A stretch of 6,131 nucleotides of DNA from Desulfobacula sp. (GCF_021107415.1 NZ_JAIOSW010000296.1:1-6131); one strand, 5' to 3'; shown: positions 1 to 6,111, numbered from the stretch's first letter. The notes: a model not told the origin generated them from the sequence alone. Numbers and translations are program-made.

Positions 1-528
1 ATCCATGACAGAAGAGCTGCTGAAAAGATCATGAAAGATACCGGGTTTGAACTTGAAATGGACATGGATCAATATGGACCTTTAGCTAACTGGTTCTGGC
101 CAACGTCTCACAAAGAACTTGATGATGAATATGATCTCTTGGCTTTTTCCTATCGTGATATTCTCCACACAAATAACTCAACATTTCAAAATCCTTTGAT
201 TGATGAAGTCAGCCAGATGAGCCCTTATACGTTTACAATTACATTAAATAAAGGCCTGGCAGATGAAAAAGGATTCAAAGACGGCGATATTATCTGGATG
301 GAAAATAAATATGGAACAAAAGAAAACGGTATTGTAAAAACAATGGAAGCACAGCATCCAAAAGTTCTCGGCGTTTGCGGACAAGGTGGTTTATGGGCAG
401 ACAAAAGACCTATTGCCAAAGGTAAGGGAAGTAATTTCTGTAAACTGCTTCCATCATACTTGAAACACTATGATCCCATCACCGGAAACATTGAAACGTC
501 TGTTGCTGTTAAAATTTACAAAGGCTAA
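1..528 (+). CDS. Molybdopterin oxidoreductase, DMSO reductase superfamily, C-terminal part (5' end outside window)
   Basis: The reading frame is open from the first base, so this is the last 175 codons of a longer gene; the ATG at 31 is internal. The visible part matches the C-terminal molybdopterin-dinucleotide-binding domain of DMSO-reductase-superfamily catalytic subunits. It has a YDLLAFSYRDILHTN segment (visible residues about 44-58), a KGFKDGDIIWMENKYGTKENG stretch typical of the beta-barrel that contacts the cofactor (about 91-111), then HPKVLGVCGQGG and a terminal GKGSNFCKLLPS...DPITGN motif. Such enzymes use a bis-MGD molybdenum or tungsten cofactor for oxygen-atom transfer or hydroxylation, usually outside the cytoplasmic membrane. 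The substrate cannot be told from this fragment, because the N-terminal Fe-S motif and the metal-ligand residue lie outside. The tail somewhat resembles the tetrathionate/arsenate/polysulfide reductase side of the family. An NrfD-type subunit follows directly, supporting a quinone-linked complex. Domain assignment is firm; specificity is unknown. Confidence 0.88.
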   Translation: MHDRRAAEKIMKDTGFELEMDMDQYGPLANWFWPTSHKELDDEYDLLAFSYRDILHTNNSTFQNPLIDEVSQMSPYTFTITLNKGLADEKGFKDGDIIWMENKYGTKENGIVKTMEAQHPKVLGVCGQGGLWADKRPIAKGKGSNFCKLLPSYLKHYDPITGNIETSVAVKIYKG

Positions 529-546
529 AAGGAGGATTGAACAATT

Positions 547-1449
547 ATGAAAAAAACAAATGAGCTTGAAGAAATTATGTTTCCTTCTAACGGCAGTGGG
601 ATTAAACCCTATGAATGGATGATACAGCCCACCCGTCAGCGGGAATGGATTGATGACAAAGGCATTTTTCTCTGGTTGGCCTTTTTTTTCTCTGAAATCG
701 GAGCAGGTCTCTATTTTGTGTCGCTTTTTTATGAATACAAAGCAGGGCTTATTCTGGGTTGGCTGATTACTCTGATCCTTGGCGGTGTGATTCATGTGCT
801 CTATCTTGGTATGCCGTTGAGAGCCTGGCGGATGATCATGAAGCCCAGTACATCGGAGTTATCCCGGGGTATCTGGATCATTGGTATTTTTGCCGCTTTG
901 GGATTTTTACAGATTGTGACGGCAGGCAGTTTTAATATTGTGTTTAACTGCATCATGGGAATTTTGTGCCTCTTAATTATTTCCCATGGATTCGCCACAA
1001 TGAATGTCATCAGAGCACTTCCGGCCTGGAGTTCAACAATGGTCCTGCCATTGTCCGTTATTTCAGGGGTATGGATCGGCCATCAGATTCTGCAGTTCAT
1101 GTTTGCTGTTTCAGGATCTGCGGCTCTTGCATCAGGAATGGAGGTATGGGCAGAAGTATTTTTCTTTGTCTATTTTCTTTGCATTCTGCTCTATGTCTGG
1201 GGAACCTGGCACAGCAATGAGATCGGAAAAGAGTCTATTAAATCACTGATAACCGGGGAGTATTCAAAAATTTCCTTAATTGGTGTGCTGGGACTTGGCA
1301 TTGTCCTTCCGTTGATTCTGACCCTGATCATGTGGGGTGGGGATACCAATGGCTTTCTGATCTTTTTAAGATTGGCTTCTGTGTTTGCAGGAGACCTTGC
1401 CATGCGGTATGTTATAATGAAAAGTGCGGTGTATACGCCGTTGATATAA
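547..1449 (+). CDS. nrfD: NrfD/PsrC-family quinone-interacting membrane subunit
   Basis: A 300-residue integral membrane protein with eight predicted helices, at about 39-61, 66-88, 108-126, 129-149, 164-188, 200-221, 242-263 and 268-290, the helix number of NrfD/PsrC proteins. Residues 85-110 carry the family-like segment LGMPLRAWRMIMKPSTSELSRG between helices 2 and 3. The C-terminus, AMRYVIMKSAVYTP, also fits the family. These subunits anchor Fe-S and molybdopterin subunits and exchange electrons with menaquinone; they bind no heme. The ATG start is supported by AAGGAGG at 529-535, with a rather long 11-nt spacer. The gene begins 18 nt after the molybdopterin subunit, so the two are cotranscribed and probably form one complex. 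The ferredoxin-like subunit that normally links them is not between them and is probably upstream. A terminator 14 nt after the stop ends the operon. The symbol marks the family, not nitrite reduction. Confidence 0.88.
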   Translation: MKKTNELEEIMFPSNGSGIKPYEWMIQPTRQREWIDDKGIFLWLAFFFSEIGAGLYFVSLFYEYKAGLILGWLITLILGGVIHVLYLGMPLRAWRMIMKPSTSELSRGIWIIGIFAALGFLQIVTAGSFNIVFNCIMGILCLLIISHGFATMNVIRALPAWSSTMVLPLSVISGVWIGHQILQFMFAVSGSAALASGMEVWAEVFFFVYFLCILLYVWGTWHSNEIGKESIKSLITGEYSKISLIGVLGLGIVLPLILTLIMWGGDTNGFLIFLRLASVFAGDLAMRYVIMKSAVYTPLI

Positions 1450-1462
1450 ACTATTGCTTCTT

Positions 1463-1507
1463 AAAAAAGGGCAGGCAAGAATATTGTTTCTTTCCTGTCC
1501 TTTTTTT
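1463..1507 (+). terminator. Rho-independent terminator of the oxidoreductase operon
   Basis: The left arm AAAAAAGGGCAGG (1463-1475) pairs with the right arm CCTGTCCTTTTTT (1494-1506), with a single G-T wobble. Inside it, AAGAA (1477-1481) can pair with TTCTT (1488-1492), leaving a small loop. A run of seven T follows the GC-rich core. It begins 14 nt after the stop of the NrfD-like gene, so it ends that transcript and separates it from the small genes downstream. Confidence 0.9.
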
Positions 1508-1532
1508 ATTTTCAGGACGAATAAGTTTGCTG

Positions 1533-1559
1533 TTGAAAATATCCATAAAAAGATATAAT
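1533..1559 (+). promoter_or_regulatory. Candidate sigma70-type promoter for the small-gene pair
   Basis: TTGAAA (1533-1538) is followed 15 nt later by a perfect TATAAT (1554-1559). The -10 box is ideal but the spacer is shorter than the usual 16-18 nt, so strength is uncertain. It lies just past the preceding terminator and points at the two small genes. Transcription would start near 1566 and give a leader of about 110 nt. AT-rich DNA yields such matches by chance. Confidence 0.45.
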
Positions 1560-1605
1560 CTGGCTACATAATAGACGAAAATTAGCTATTTATTGTTAAA
1601 GGTGC

Positions 1606-1665
1606 TTTACACAAAAAAAAATGACCATGAATAAAACAATCAGTATCAAACATTTTTTTTGTAAA
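1606..1665 (+). repeat. Imperfect A/T-rich inverted repeat in the leader of the DUF2080-like gene
   Basis: TTTAC, AC, nine A and TG (1606-1623) face CA, eight T and GTAAA (1651-1665), separated by 27 nt. The arms are complementary apart from a two- or three-base bulge. In RNA this would be a weak, mostly A-U stem ending 3 nt before the AGGA ribosome binding site of the next gene. It could be an operator, a weak attenuator, a relic of a mobile-element end, or low-complexity coincidence. Confidence 0.5.
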
Positions 1666-1678
1666 AATAGGATGTTAT

Positions 1679-1864
1679 ATGGTAGATAAAGAGAAAAAAG
1701 AAAAAAGTACAGAAAATCAATCCATGTCTCAGACAAAGGTAAAGTTTGAGGTTTATGGTGAAGAGATGATTGAGAAAGAAGTGAAATCCAGTGGAAACAG
1801 CGGCAGAATCTATCTTCCGCCTAACTGGGTCGGACATATCGTGAAGATCATAAAAGTAGAATAA
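1679..1864 (+). CDS. Small DUF2080-like protein, possibly AbrB/MazE-like DNA-binding
   Basis: A 61-residue protein with a very charged N-terminal tail (residues 2-13, mostly Lys and Glu) and a compact C-terminal half. Its signature is V35-K-S-S-G-N-S-G-R-I-Y-L-P47 followed by NWVGHIVKIIKV. From memory this resembles DUF2080, short proteins described as transposon-encoded and best known from archaea. The GNSGxxxLP pattern also recalls the first strand-turn of AbrB/MazE/SpoVT swapped-hairpin domains, which bind DNA as dimers and often act as antitoxins or transition regulators. That similarity is inference. The ATG at 1679 has AGGA (1669-1672) 6 nt upstream; a second in-frame ATG at 1724 would drop the charged tail. 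The stop lies 2 nt before the ATG of the acetyltransferase gene, so translation is probably coupled. No transposase is present nearby, so a mobile origin is not shown by this window. Confidence 0.72.
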   Translation: MVDKEKKEKSTENQSMSQTKVKFEVYGEEMIEKEVKSSGNSGRIYLPPNWVGHIVKIIKVE

Positions 1865-1866
1865 CA

Positions 1867-2319
1867 ATGGAGGATCTTGTGGAAGACACGGTTAACATAA
1901 GAGAAATCACTCTTAATGATGCAGCGGCAATTCAAAATATAAGAAAGGCCATCTCAGAAGAAGATGCCCAGGTTGATTTTGTAAAAATAATTGAGCAGCA
2001 GATATCTGAGAGCGCGGACAAGTCAAGCCTGGTGGCAGAAATTAACGGGGAAGTGGCTGGGTATATGATCAGCACAAGCCTTTTGGCAGGATTTGGGATA
2101 AAAAAGAGTGCCTGGATCATGGCCATTGGGGTCCATCCGGATTTTATGGGGCAGGGTATCGGCCTTGCACTTGCCAGAGAAATTTGTGACATCTATAAAA
2201 ATAAAGGGATTGAAAATATATACTCGTCTGTTCTCTGGGATTCCACTGATGTGCTTTCCTTTTTCAAAAAACTTGGATTTGAGAGAAGCGAGTTCATCAA
2301 CCTTAAAAAGAAATTATAA
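1867..2319 (+). CDS. GNAT-family N-acetyltransferase
   Basis: A 150-residue single-domain GNAT fold protein that would transfer acetyl from acetyl-CoA to an unknown amine. Residues 8-20 (TVNIREITLNDAA) are the usual first strand and helix. Strand 3, LVAEINGEVAGYMIST (55-70), precedes motif A, IMAIGVHPDFMGQGIGLALA (84-103), whose GQGIG forms the acetyl-CoA pyrophosphate loop. VLSFFKKLGFERSEF (129-143) is the C-terminal motif B region. Two deviations: Met94 sits where Q/R usually opens the Q/RxxGxG/A motif, and Phe132/Phe133 occupy the place where many GNATs have the general-acid Tyr (FYxKxGF). The start is uncertain. ATG 1867 lies 2 nt after the upstream stop but has no Shine-Dalgarno, whereas in-frame GTG 1879 has GGAGG 5 nt upstream and gives 146 residues. 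Pairing with the small upstream gene suggests a two-gene module; the substrate is unknown. Confidence 0.9.
   Translation: MEDLVEDTVNIREITLNDAAAIQNIRKAISEEDAQVDFVKIIEQQISESADKSSLVAEINGEVAGYMISTSLLAGFGIKKSAWIMAIGVHPDFMGQGIGLALAREICDIYKNKGIENIYSSVLWDSTDVLSFFKKLGFERSEFINLKKKL
1869..1873 (+). promoter_or_regulatory. Shine-Dalgarno GGAGG inside the annotated 5' end of the GNAT gene
   Basis: GGAGG lies within the first codons after ATG 1867 and exactly 5 nt before the in-frame GTG at 1879. It is the only good ribosome binding site near this start, so initiation may occur at GTG 1879, or at both sites with ATG 1867 used by ribosomes that have just terminated at 1862-1864. Confidence 0.6.
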
Positions 2320-2325
2320 ATCAAG

Positions 2326-2345
2326 TTTTAACCTGACCGTTAAAA
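2326..2345 (+). repeat. 7-bp stem hairpin overlapping the terminator A tract
   Basis: TTTTAAC (2326-2332) and GTTAAAA (2339-2345) are perfectly complementary around the six-base loop CTGACC. The right arm shares bases 2343-2345 with the left arm of the adjacent terminator, so the two stems compete at their junction. It starts 7 nt after the GNAT stop codon. It may be incidental in AT-rich spacer. Confidence 0.5.
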
Positions 2346-2378
2346 AACCCTTGGAGAATTCCTTCACTAAGGGTTTTT
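2342..2378. terminator. Bidirectional intrinsic terminator between convergent operons
   Basis: AAAAACCCTT (2343-2352) and AAGGGTTTTT (2369-2378) form a perfect 10-bp stem with a 16-nt loop. The right-hand T run serves the + strand GNAT transcript ending at 2319. Read on the other strand, the A run 2342-2347 becomes the T tract for the liv operon, whose last gene stops at 2405. One hairpin thus insulates the two convergent units. Confidence 0.88.
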
Positions 2379-2404
2379 GTATATTTTAATAAGAGGTTGT
2401 TATA

Positions 2405-3112
2405 TTATATGCCCAGGTATGCTTTCTTAATATCTTCGTTGACCAGCAGATTTTTACCGGTATCTGTTATGGTAATCATACCATTTTCCATTACATATCC
2501 GCGGTGAGCTGCTTTTAGAGCAAGGTTTGCATTCTGCTCAACAATAAAAATAGTGGTTTTTTGTTCTTCATTAATTTTTTTAATAATACTGAAAATCTGT
2601 TTGAAAATGATGGGGGCAAGTCCAAGGGACGGTTCATCAAGGAGCAGCACCTTTGGCCTTGACATCAAGGCCCTTGAAATGGCCAGCATCTGCTGCTCAC
2701 CGCCGCTTAAGGTGCCGCCGACCTGATTTTTCCTGTCCTTAAGAATGGGGAAAAGGCTGTAAACATATTGAAAATCTTCTTTTATTCCATCAGTGTCATT
2801 CCGCAGAAAAGCACCCATGTCAAGGTTCTCAGCCACAGTAAGTAATGGAAATATCCTCCGGCCTTCCGGCACCTGACAGATCCCCAGTTTAACGATATCA
2901 TCAGGAGGCATATGGGTGATATCCCGGCCTTTGAATTCAACAGTGCCCTGTTTGGCAGGAACAATACCACTGGTGGTCATCAAGGTGGTTGATTTCCCGG
3001 CACCATTGGCTCCGATCAGAGAAATAATCTCTCCTTCGGAAATTTCAAGGTCAATTCCTTTGAGTGCATGGATATTTCCATAATATGTGTGTATATTTTT
3101 TAATTTAAGCAT
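2405..3112 (-). CDS. livF: Branched-chain amino acid ABC transporter, ATP-binding protein LivF
   Basis: One of the two cytoplasmic ATPases that power uptake of leucine, isoleucine and valine (or related substrates) through LivH/LivM. Taking ATG 3112 as start gives 235 residues, close to E. coli LivF (237), and the typical opening MLKLKNIHTYYGNIHALKG. It shows Walker A GANGAGKST (34-42), Q-loop Gln80 in the LivF-typical CQVPEGRRIFPLLTVAENL, signature LSGGEQQ (135-141), Walker B VLLLDE (155-160) and D-loop SLGLAP. The switch-loop position is VEQN (Gln193) rather than His, which is normal for LivF. The start overlaps the livG stop by 8 nt (ATGCTTAA), indicating coupled translation. The in-frame TTG at 3130 was not chosen because it lacks a Shine-Dalgarno and would deepen the overlap. 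GGAG lies 12 nt before ATG 3112. Substrate range is inferred from the family; these systems also import amides, urea or aromatic compounds. Confidence 0.95.
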   Translation of the reverse strand: MLKLKNIHTYYGNIHALKGIDLEISEGEIISLIGANGAGKSTTLMTTSGIVPAKQGTVEFKGRDITHMPPDDIVKLGICQVPEGRRIFPLLTVAENLDMGAFLRNDTDGIKEDFQYVYSLFPILKDRKNQVGGTLSGGEQQMLAISRALMSRPKVLLLDEPSLGLAPIIFKQIFSIIKKINEEQKTTIFIVEQNANLALKAAHRGYVMENGMITITDTGKNLLVNEDIKKAYLGI

Positions 3113-3896
3113 CTTCAGAATCGTCTCCAAGATAGGCTTTGATTACGTCCGGATTAGACTTTATTTCTTCAGGTGTGCCTTCGGCAATTTTCCTGCCGTA
3201 ATCCACAACATGAATGTTATCCGACAGGCTCATGACAAGTTTCATATCATGTTCAATCAGCAAGATGGATAAATTTTCATTATCCCTCAGCCAGATGATT
3301 AACTCATCCAGCTCTTTTGTCTCCTGAGGATTCATGCCGGCAGCCGGTTCATCTAAAAGCAGCAAAAACGGTTCTGTGGCAAGGGCTCTTGCAATTTCAA
3401 GACGGCGCTGGGCACCATAGGGCAGGTTGACTGCCATTTCGTTAACATATTGATCAAGACCTATTTTCTCAAGGATTGCATAACAGTCGGCAACGGCTTT
3501 TTTTTCTTCATTCTTCTGGCTGGAAGGTTTAAGCATGGCACTGATGATTCCTGATTTCAGCCTGCAGTGTCTTCCAATCATGACATTTTCAAGAACAGTC
3601 ATACCTTCGAAAAGTCTGATATTCTGAAAGGTTCGTGCAAGGCCCCTTTCCGTTACAATATTGGTTTTCAGCCCGTTTAATCTCTGGGTCGGTTTACCCG
3701 GAGGCGTAATATCCACGTAGCCTTCACTGGGCGGATAAATACTGGTAATACAGTTGAAAAATGTTGTTTTACCAGCACCGTTGGGGCCGATGAGGGCAGA
3801 GATCTGTCCCTTCTCAACTGCAATGTTTACATTGTCCAGAGCTTTTAAGCCTCCAAAGTTCATTGTGAGGTTTTTTACATTGAGTATAGGTTCCAT
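3105..3896 (-). CDS. livG: Branched-chain amino acid ABC transporter, ATP-binding protein LivG
   Basis: The second importer ATPase, 263 residues from ATG 3896 (E. coli LivG is 255). Motifs are Walker A GPNGAGKTT (37-45), Q-loop Gln91 within the LivG-typical RGLARTFQNIRLF, signature LPYGAQRRLEIARAL (158-172), Walker B FLLLLDEP (177-184), the AAGMNP D-loop region (185-190) and switch His216 in IEHDM. The LPYGAQ form of the signature in place of LSGGQ is characteristic of LivG. The C-terminus EGTPEEIKSNPDVIKAYLGDD is also typical. ATG 3896 lies 4 nt after the livM stop and opens with the conserved MEPILNVKNLTMNFGG; the in-frame GTG at 3941 would need a non-conserved extension into livM. The Shine-Dalgarno is weak (AGAAG, 3906-3910), which fits dependence on coupling. 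It forms the ATPase pair with LivF. Confidence 0.95.
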   Translation of the reverse strand: MEPILNVKNLTMNFGGLKALDNVNIAVEKGQISALIGPNGAGKTTFFNCITSIYPPSEGYVDITPPGKPTQRLNGLKTNIVTERGLARTFQNIRLFEGMTVLENVMIGRHCRLKSGIISAMLKPSSQKNEEKKAVADCYAILEKIGLDQYVNEMAVNLPYGAQRRLEIARALATEPFLLLLDEPAAGMNPQETKELDELIIWLRDNENLSILLIEHDMKLVMSLSDNIHVVDYGRKIAEGTPEEIKSNPDVIKAYLGDDSEDA

Positions 3897-3900
3897 AAAT

Positions 3901-5103
3901 TTATTCTTCTGTTCTTTCAAATTTATATATTTTACGGACACTTCGAATAAGCCCTTCCGGTTTGAATACCATCACAATTACCTGGAGTGCGCCAAATACA
4001 AGCATCCTGTATTCGGCAACTGCTCTTAGGTATTCCGGCAACAGAATCAGTACAAGGGCACCGGCAATAACACCAATGGCAGATCCCATCCCACCTATCA
4101 CAACAACACACAGGATAGTAATGGATTCCCATATTGTAAAGGACATGGGGTTGATATAAGAGGTTTTTGCAGCAAATACTACCCCGCCAAGACTTGCCCA
4201 GGTTGCTCCAAGGGCAAAAGCAGTCAGCTTGGTTTTGAATTTATCAATGCCCATGGCCTGGCAGGCAATTTCATCGTCCCGTAAAGCGATCCAGGCCCGT
4301 CCGATCCGTGAATTCTCAAGCCGGCTGACAAAAAATATAGTTAACAGTACCAAAGCAATAACAATAAAATAAATGTAAATGACGGAATCATGCTGACCAA
4401 ACTGATGACCGAAAAAGGAGGGTGCTGGAATATTGGAGATACCCCTTGGACCATTGGAAAAATCATCCCAGTTTTCAAGGATAATCCTGATGATTTCACC
4501 AAATCCCAAAGTCACAATGGCCAGATAATCGCCTCTCAGTCTCAGTACAGGATACCCCAGCAGGGTCCCGAAGATAGTACCCAGCAGGGCGCTGATGGGC
4601 AGAACCACCCAGAAACTTAAGCCGAAATGCAGGTTTAAAAGGGCATAGGCATAGGCACCCACCGCATAAAAGGCAACATACCCAAGATCCAGAAGTCCTG
4701 CGAGCCCCACAACTATATTCAGGCCCAGTCCCAGCATCACATAGATCAGTGCCGAAATCAGGATACTGGTATGATACATGGAAAATACAAAGGGGTAGGC
4801 AAGGGCAAATAACCCAATTGCTGCAAGGAATGGAATCTTAAATTTTTCATTTTGAAGCAGCCTGTGAACAATGGGAATATCATCCTTCGTATCTGATTTA
4901 TTTTTTTCCTCTTTGATTCGTAAAAAATAATTCCAGATAAGGGAGGAAAAAAAACAGACAATTCCCGTCCACAGAAGGTTGTCCCATCTGAAGATCACAA
5001 TATGTTTTATGGTGTTGACTTTTATGACCATGATCGGGAAGGTCAGCACCATAAACCATAAAGCAATAATAAATGACAGCTTGATTTCTTTTTTTGTAAC
5101 CAT
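3901..5103 (-). CDS. livM: Branched-chain amino acid ABC transporter permease LivM
   Basis: A 400-residue inner-membrane permease that forms the translocation path with LivH. Residues 1-88 hold two hydrophobic segments (about 9-28 and 44-61) and a charged linker. This matches the N-terminal extension (DUF3382-like) of E. coli LivM (425 residues), which shorter LivM homologues lack. The conserved core includes NIVVGLAGLLDLGYVAFYAV (129-148), RGDYLAIVTLGFGEIIRIIL (190-209), the EAA-like cytoplasmic loop SRIGRAWIALRDDEIACQAM (265-284) that docks on the ATPases, and GGMGSAIGVIAGALVL (337-352). ATG 5103 is preferred over the in-frame TTG at 5109. The 24-nt gap after livH contains only a weak GAAAG-type ribosome binding site. 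It is tightly linked to livG downstream. Confidence 0.95.
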   Translation of the reverse strand: MVTKKEIKLSFIIALWFMVLTFPIMVIKVNTIKHIVIFRWDNLLWTGIVCFFSSLIWNYFLRIKEEKNKSDTKDDIPIVHRLLQNEKFKIPFLAAIGLFALAYPFVFSMYHTSILISALIYVMLGLGLNIVVGLAGLLDLGYVAFYAVGAYAYALLNLHFGLSFWVVLPISALLGTIFGTLLGYPVLRLRGDYLAIVTLGFGEIIRIILENWDDFSNGPRGISNIPAPSFFGHQFGQHDSVIYIYFIVIALVLLTIFFVSRLENSRIGRAWIALRDDEIACQAMGIDKFKTKLTAFALGATWASLGGVVFAAKTSYINPMSFTIWESITILCVVVIGGMGSAIGVIAGALVLILLPEYLRAVAEYRMLVFGALQVIVMVFKPEGLIRSVRKIYKFERTEE

Positions 5104-5127
5104 AATCAACTTTCAAACTAATGGTGG

Positions 5128-6111
5128 TTAAACTTTAGATGTCTCTTTTCTGCCAAGTATGCCGGATGGCCTGAATATCAGGATGATTACAAGAATACTG
5201 AAGGCAAATACATCTTCATACTCACTCCAGAAATAGCCGGTAAACATACTTTCTGAAATACCCAATACAAGACTTCCCAAAACAGCGCCGGGAACACTTC
5301 CTATTCCGCCTAGAACGGCTGCAATAAATGCTTTAAGTCCTGCCAGAAACCCGATAAAAAAGTTTATCTGGCCCACATGGCAGGCAATTAAAACACCACC
5401 GATGGCTGCGGTGGCTGATCCGACAACAAAGGTGGTGGAAATGACTCTATTTACATTTATGCCCACCAGAGCTGCCATGATTTTATCCTGGGAAGTTGCT
5501 CTCATGGCCTTACCGATTTTGGTGAATTTAATCAGCATTCCCAAAAGAATCATGACAATGACAGTGGTAACAATAATGGTCATCTCAACAGCAGTGATGA
5601 TATGGGCAACCGGTTCCCAGAATTTAAAATCAGGGATCAGACTTTCAAATGGTAAAAATTCAGGTGTCTGGGCAAGCATGACATAATTTTGTAAAAACAG
5701 ACTCATTCCAATGGCAGAGATGAGGGCAGAAAGCCTTGGAGCGGTTCGCAAAGGTTTGTAGGCGATTTTTTCAACGGTGAACCCATAGGCACAGGAATAT
5801 ACAATGGCAAAAACAAAGGCAAGAATAACGATAACGGCAGAGTTCCATCCCCACAGCCCCAGAACACTGGCAACAATAAGAGCGGTTATGGCACCAATCA
5901 TATAGATCTCACCGTGGGCAAAGTTGATCAGCTCGATAATACCGTAAACCATGGTATACCCAAGAGCAATCAAGGCATATATACTGCCCCTTGTAAGACC
6001 TCCCAAGAATAGTTCTAAAAAATAGACAGGATCTGCAATAATCTCTTTGATACCGAAAAAACCAAGTACCCCGACGACTGCAACACCCAGTATAATAGTA
6101 AACAGACGCAT
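5128..6111 (-). CDS. livH: Branched-chain amino acid ABC transporter permease LivH
   Basis: A 327-residue inner-membrane permease, partner of LivM. The family core begins at about residue 34 with LFLGGLTRGSIYALIALGYT and continues MVYGIIELINFAHGEIYMIGA (54-74). The EAA-like ATPase-contact loop is at 198-218 (KIGKAMRATSQDKIMAALVGI). The strongly conserved GLKAFIAAVLGGIGSVPGA (258-276) and the C-terminal IFRPSGILG motif (312-320) are also present. The core would give about 295-300 residues; the first 25 form an extra hydrophobic helix not present in E. coli LivH (308 residues). ATG 6111 is the only upstream Met. The nearest Shine-Dalgarno-like GGAG (6128-6131) is 16 nt away, which is too far, so the start is slightly uncertain. 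This is the first permease gene of the operon; a periplasmic binding-protein gene is expected just beyond the window. Confidence 0.94.
   Translation of the reverse strand: MRLFTIILGVAVVGVLGFFGIKEIIADPVYFLELFLGGLTRGSIYALIALGYTMVYGIIELINFAHGEIYMIGAITALIVASVLGLWGWNSAVIVILAFVFAIVYSCAYGFTVEKIAYKPLRTAPRLSALISAIGMSLFLQNYVMLAQTPEFLPFESLIPDFKFWEPVAHIITAVEMTIIVTTVIVMILLGMLIKFTKIGKAMRATSQDKIMAALVGINVNRVISTTFVVGSATAAIGGVLIACHVGQINFFIGFLAGLKAFIAAVLGGIGSVPGAVLGSLVLGISESMFTGYFWSEYEDVFAFSILVIILIFRPSGILGRKETSKV

Noticed and set aside
1450..1678. Possible tRNA, small RNA gene or transposon end in the longest gap
   Set aside because: No cloverleaf or complete terminal repeat with target duplication was seen. 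The gap is accounted for by the terminator, a candidate promoter and the A/T inverted repeat.
1621..1689. A 22-codon ORF (MTMNKTISIKHFFCKNRMLYGR) overlapping the start of the DUF2080-like gene, as a possible leader peptide
   Set aside because: It has no Shine-Dalgarno, starts inside the poly-A arm of the inverted repeat and has no recognisable regulatory codon run.
3113..3130. Upstream TTG start for livF (six extra residues)
   Set aside because: There is no ribosome binding site before it, it increases the overlap with livG, and the family opening begins at ATG 3112.
3897..3941. Upstream GTG start for livG (15 extra residues)
   Set aside because: It lies inside the end of livM, the extra residues do not resemble LivG, and the conserved N-terminus begins at ATG 3896.
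5104..5109. Upstream TTG start for livM (two extra residues)
   Set aside because: ATG 5103 is the better codon and the two extra residues add nothing conserved.
5402..5686. Open frame of 94 codons on the + strand opposite livH
   Set aside because: It is antisense to a well-conserved permease core, has no recognisable domain and no ribosome binding site of note; a shadow of livH.
2405..6111. The liv operon as a novel transport system
   Set aside because: Gene order, motifs and lengths are those of a standard LivHMGF importer; the Gln in the LivF switch loop and LPYGAQ in LivG are normal for these families.
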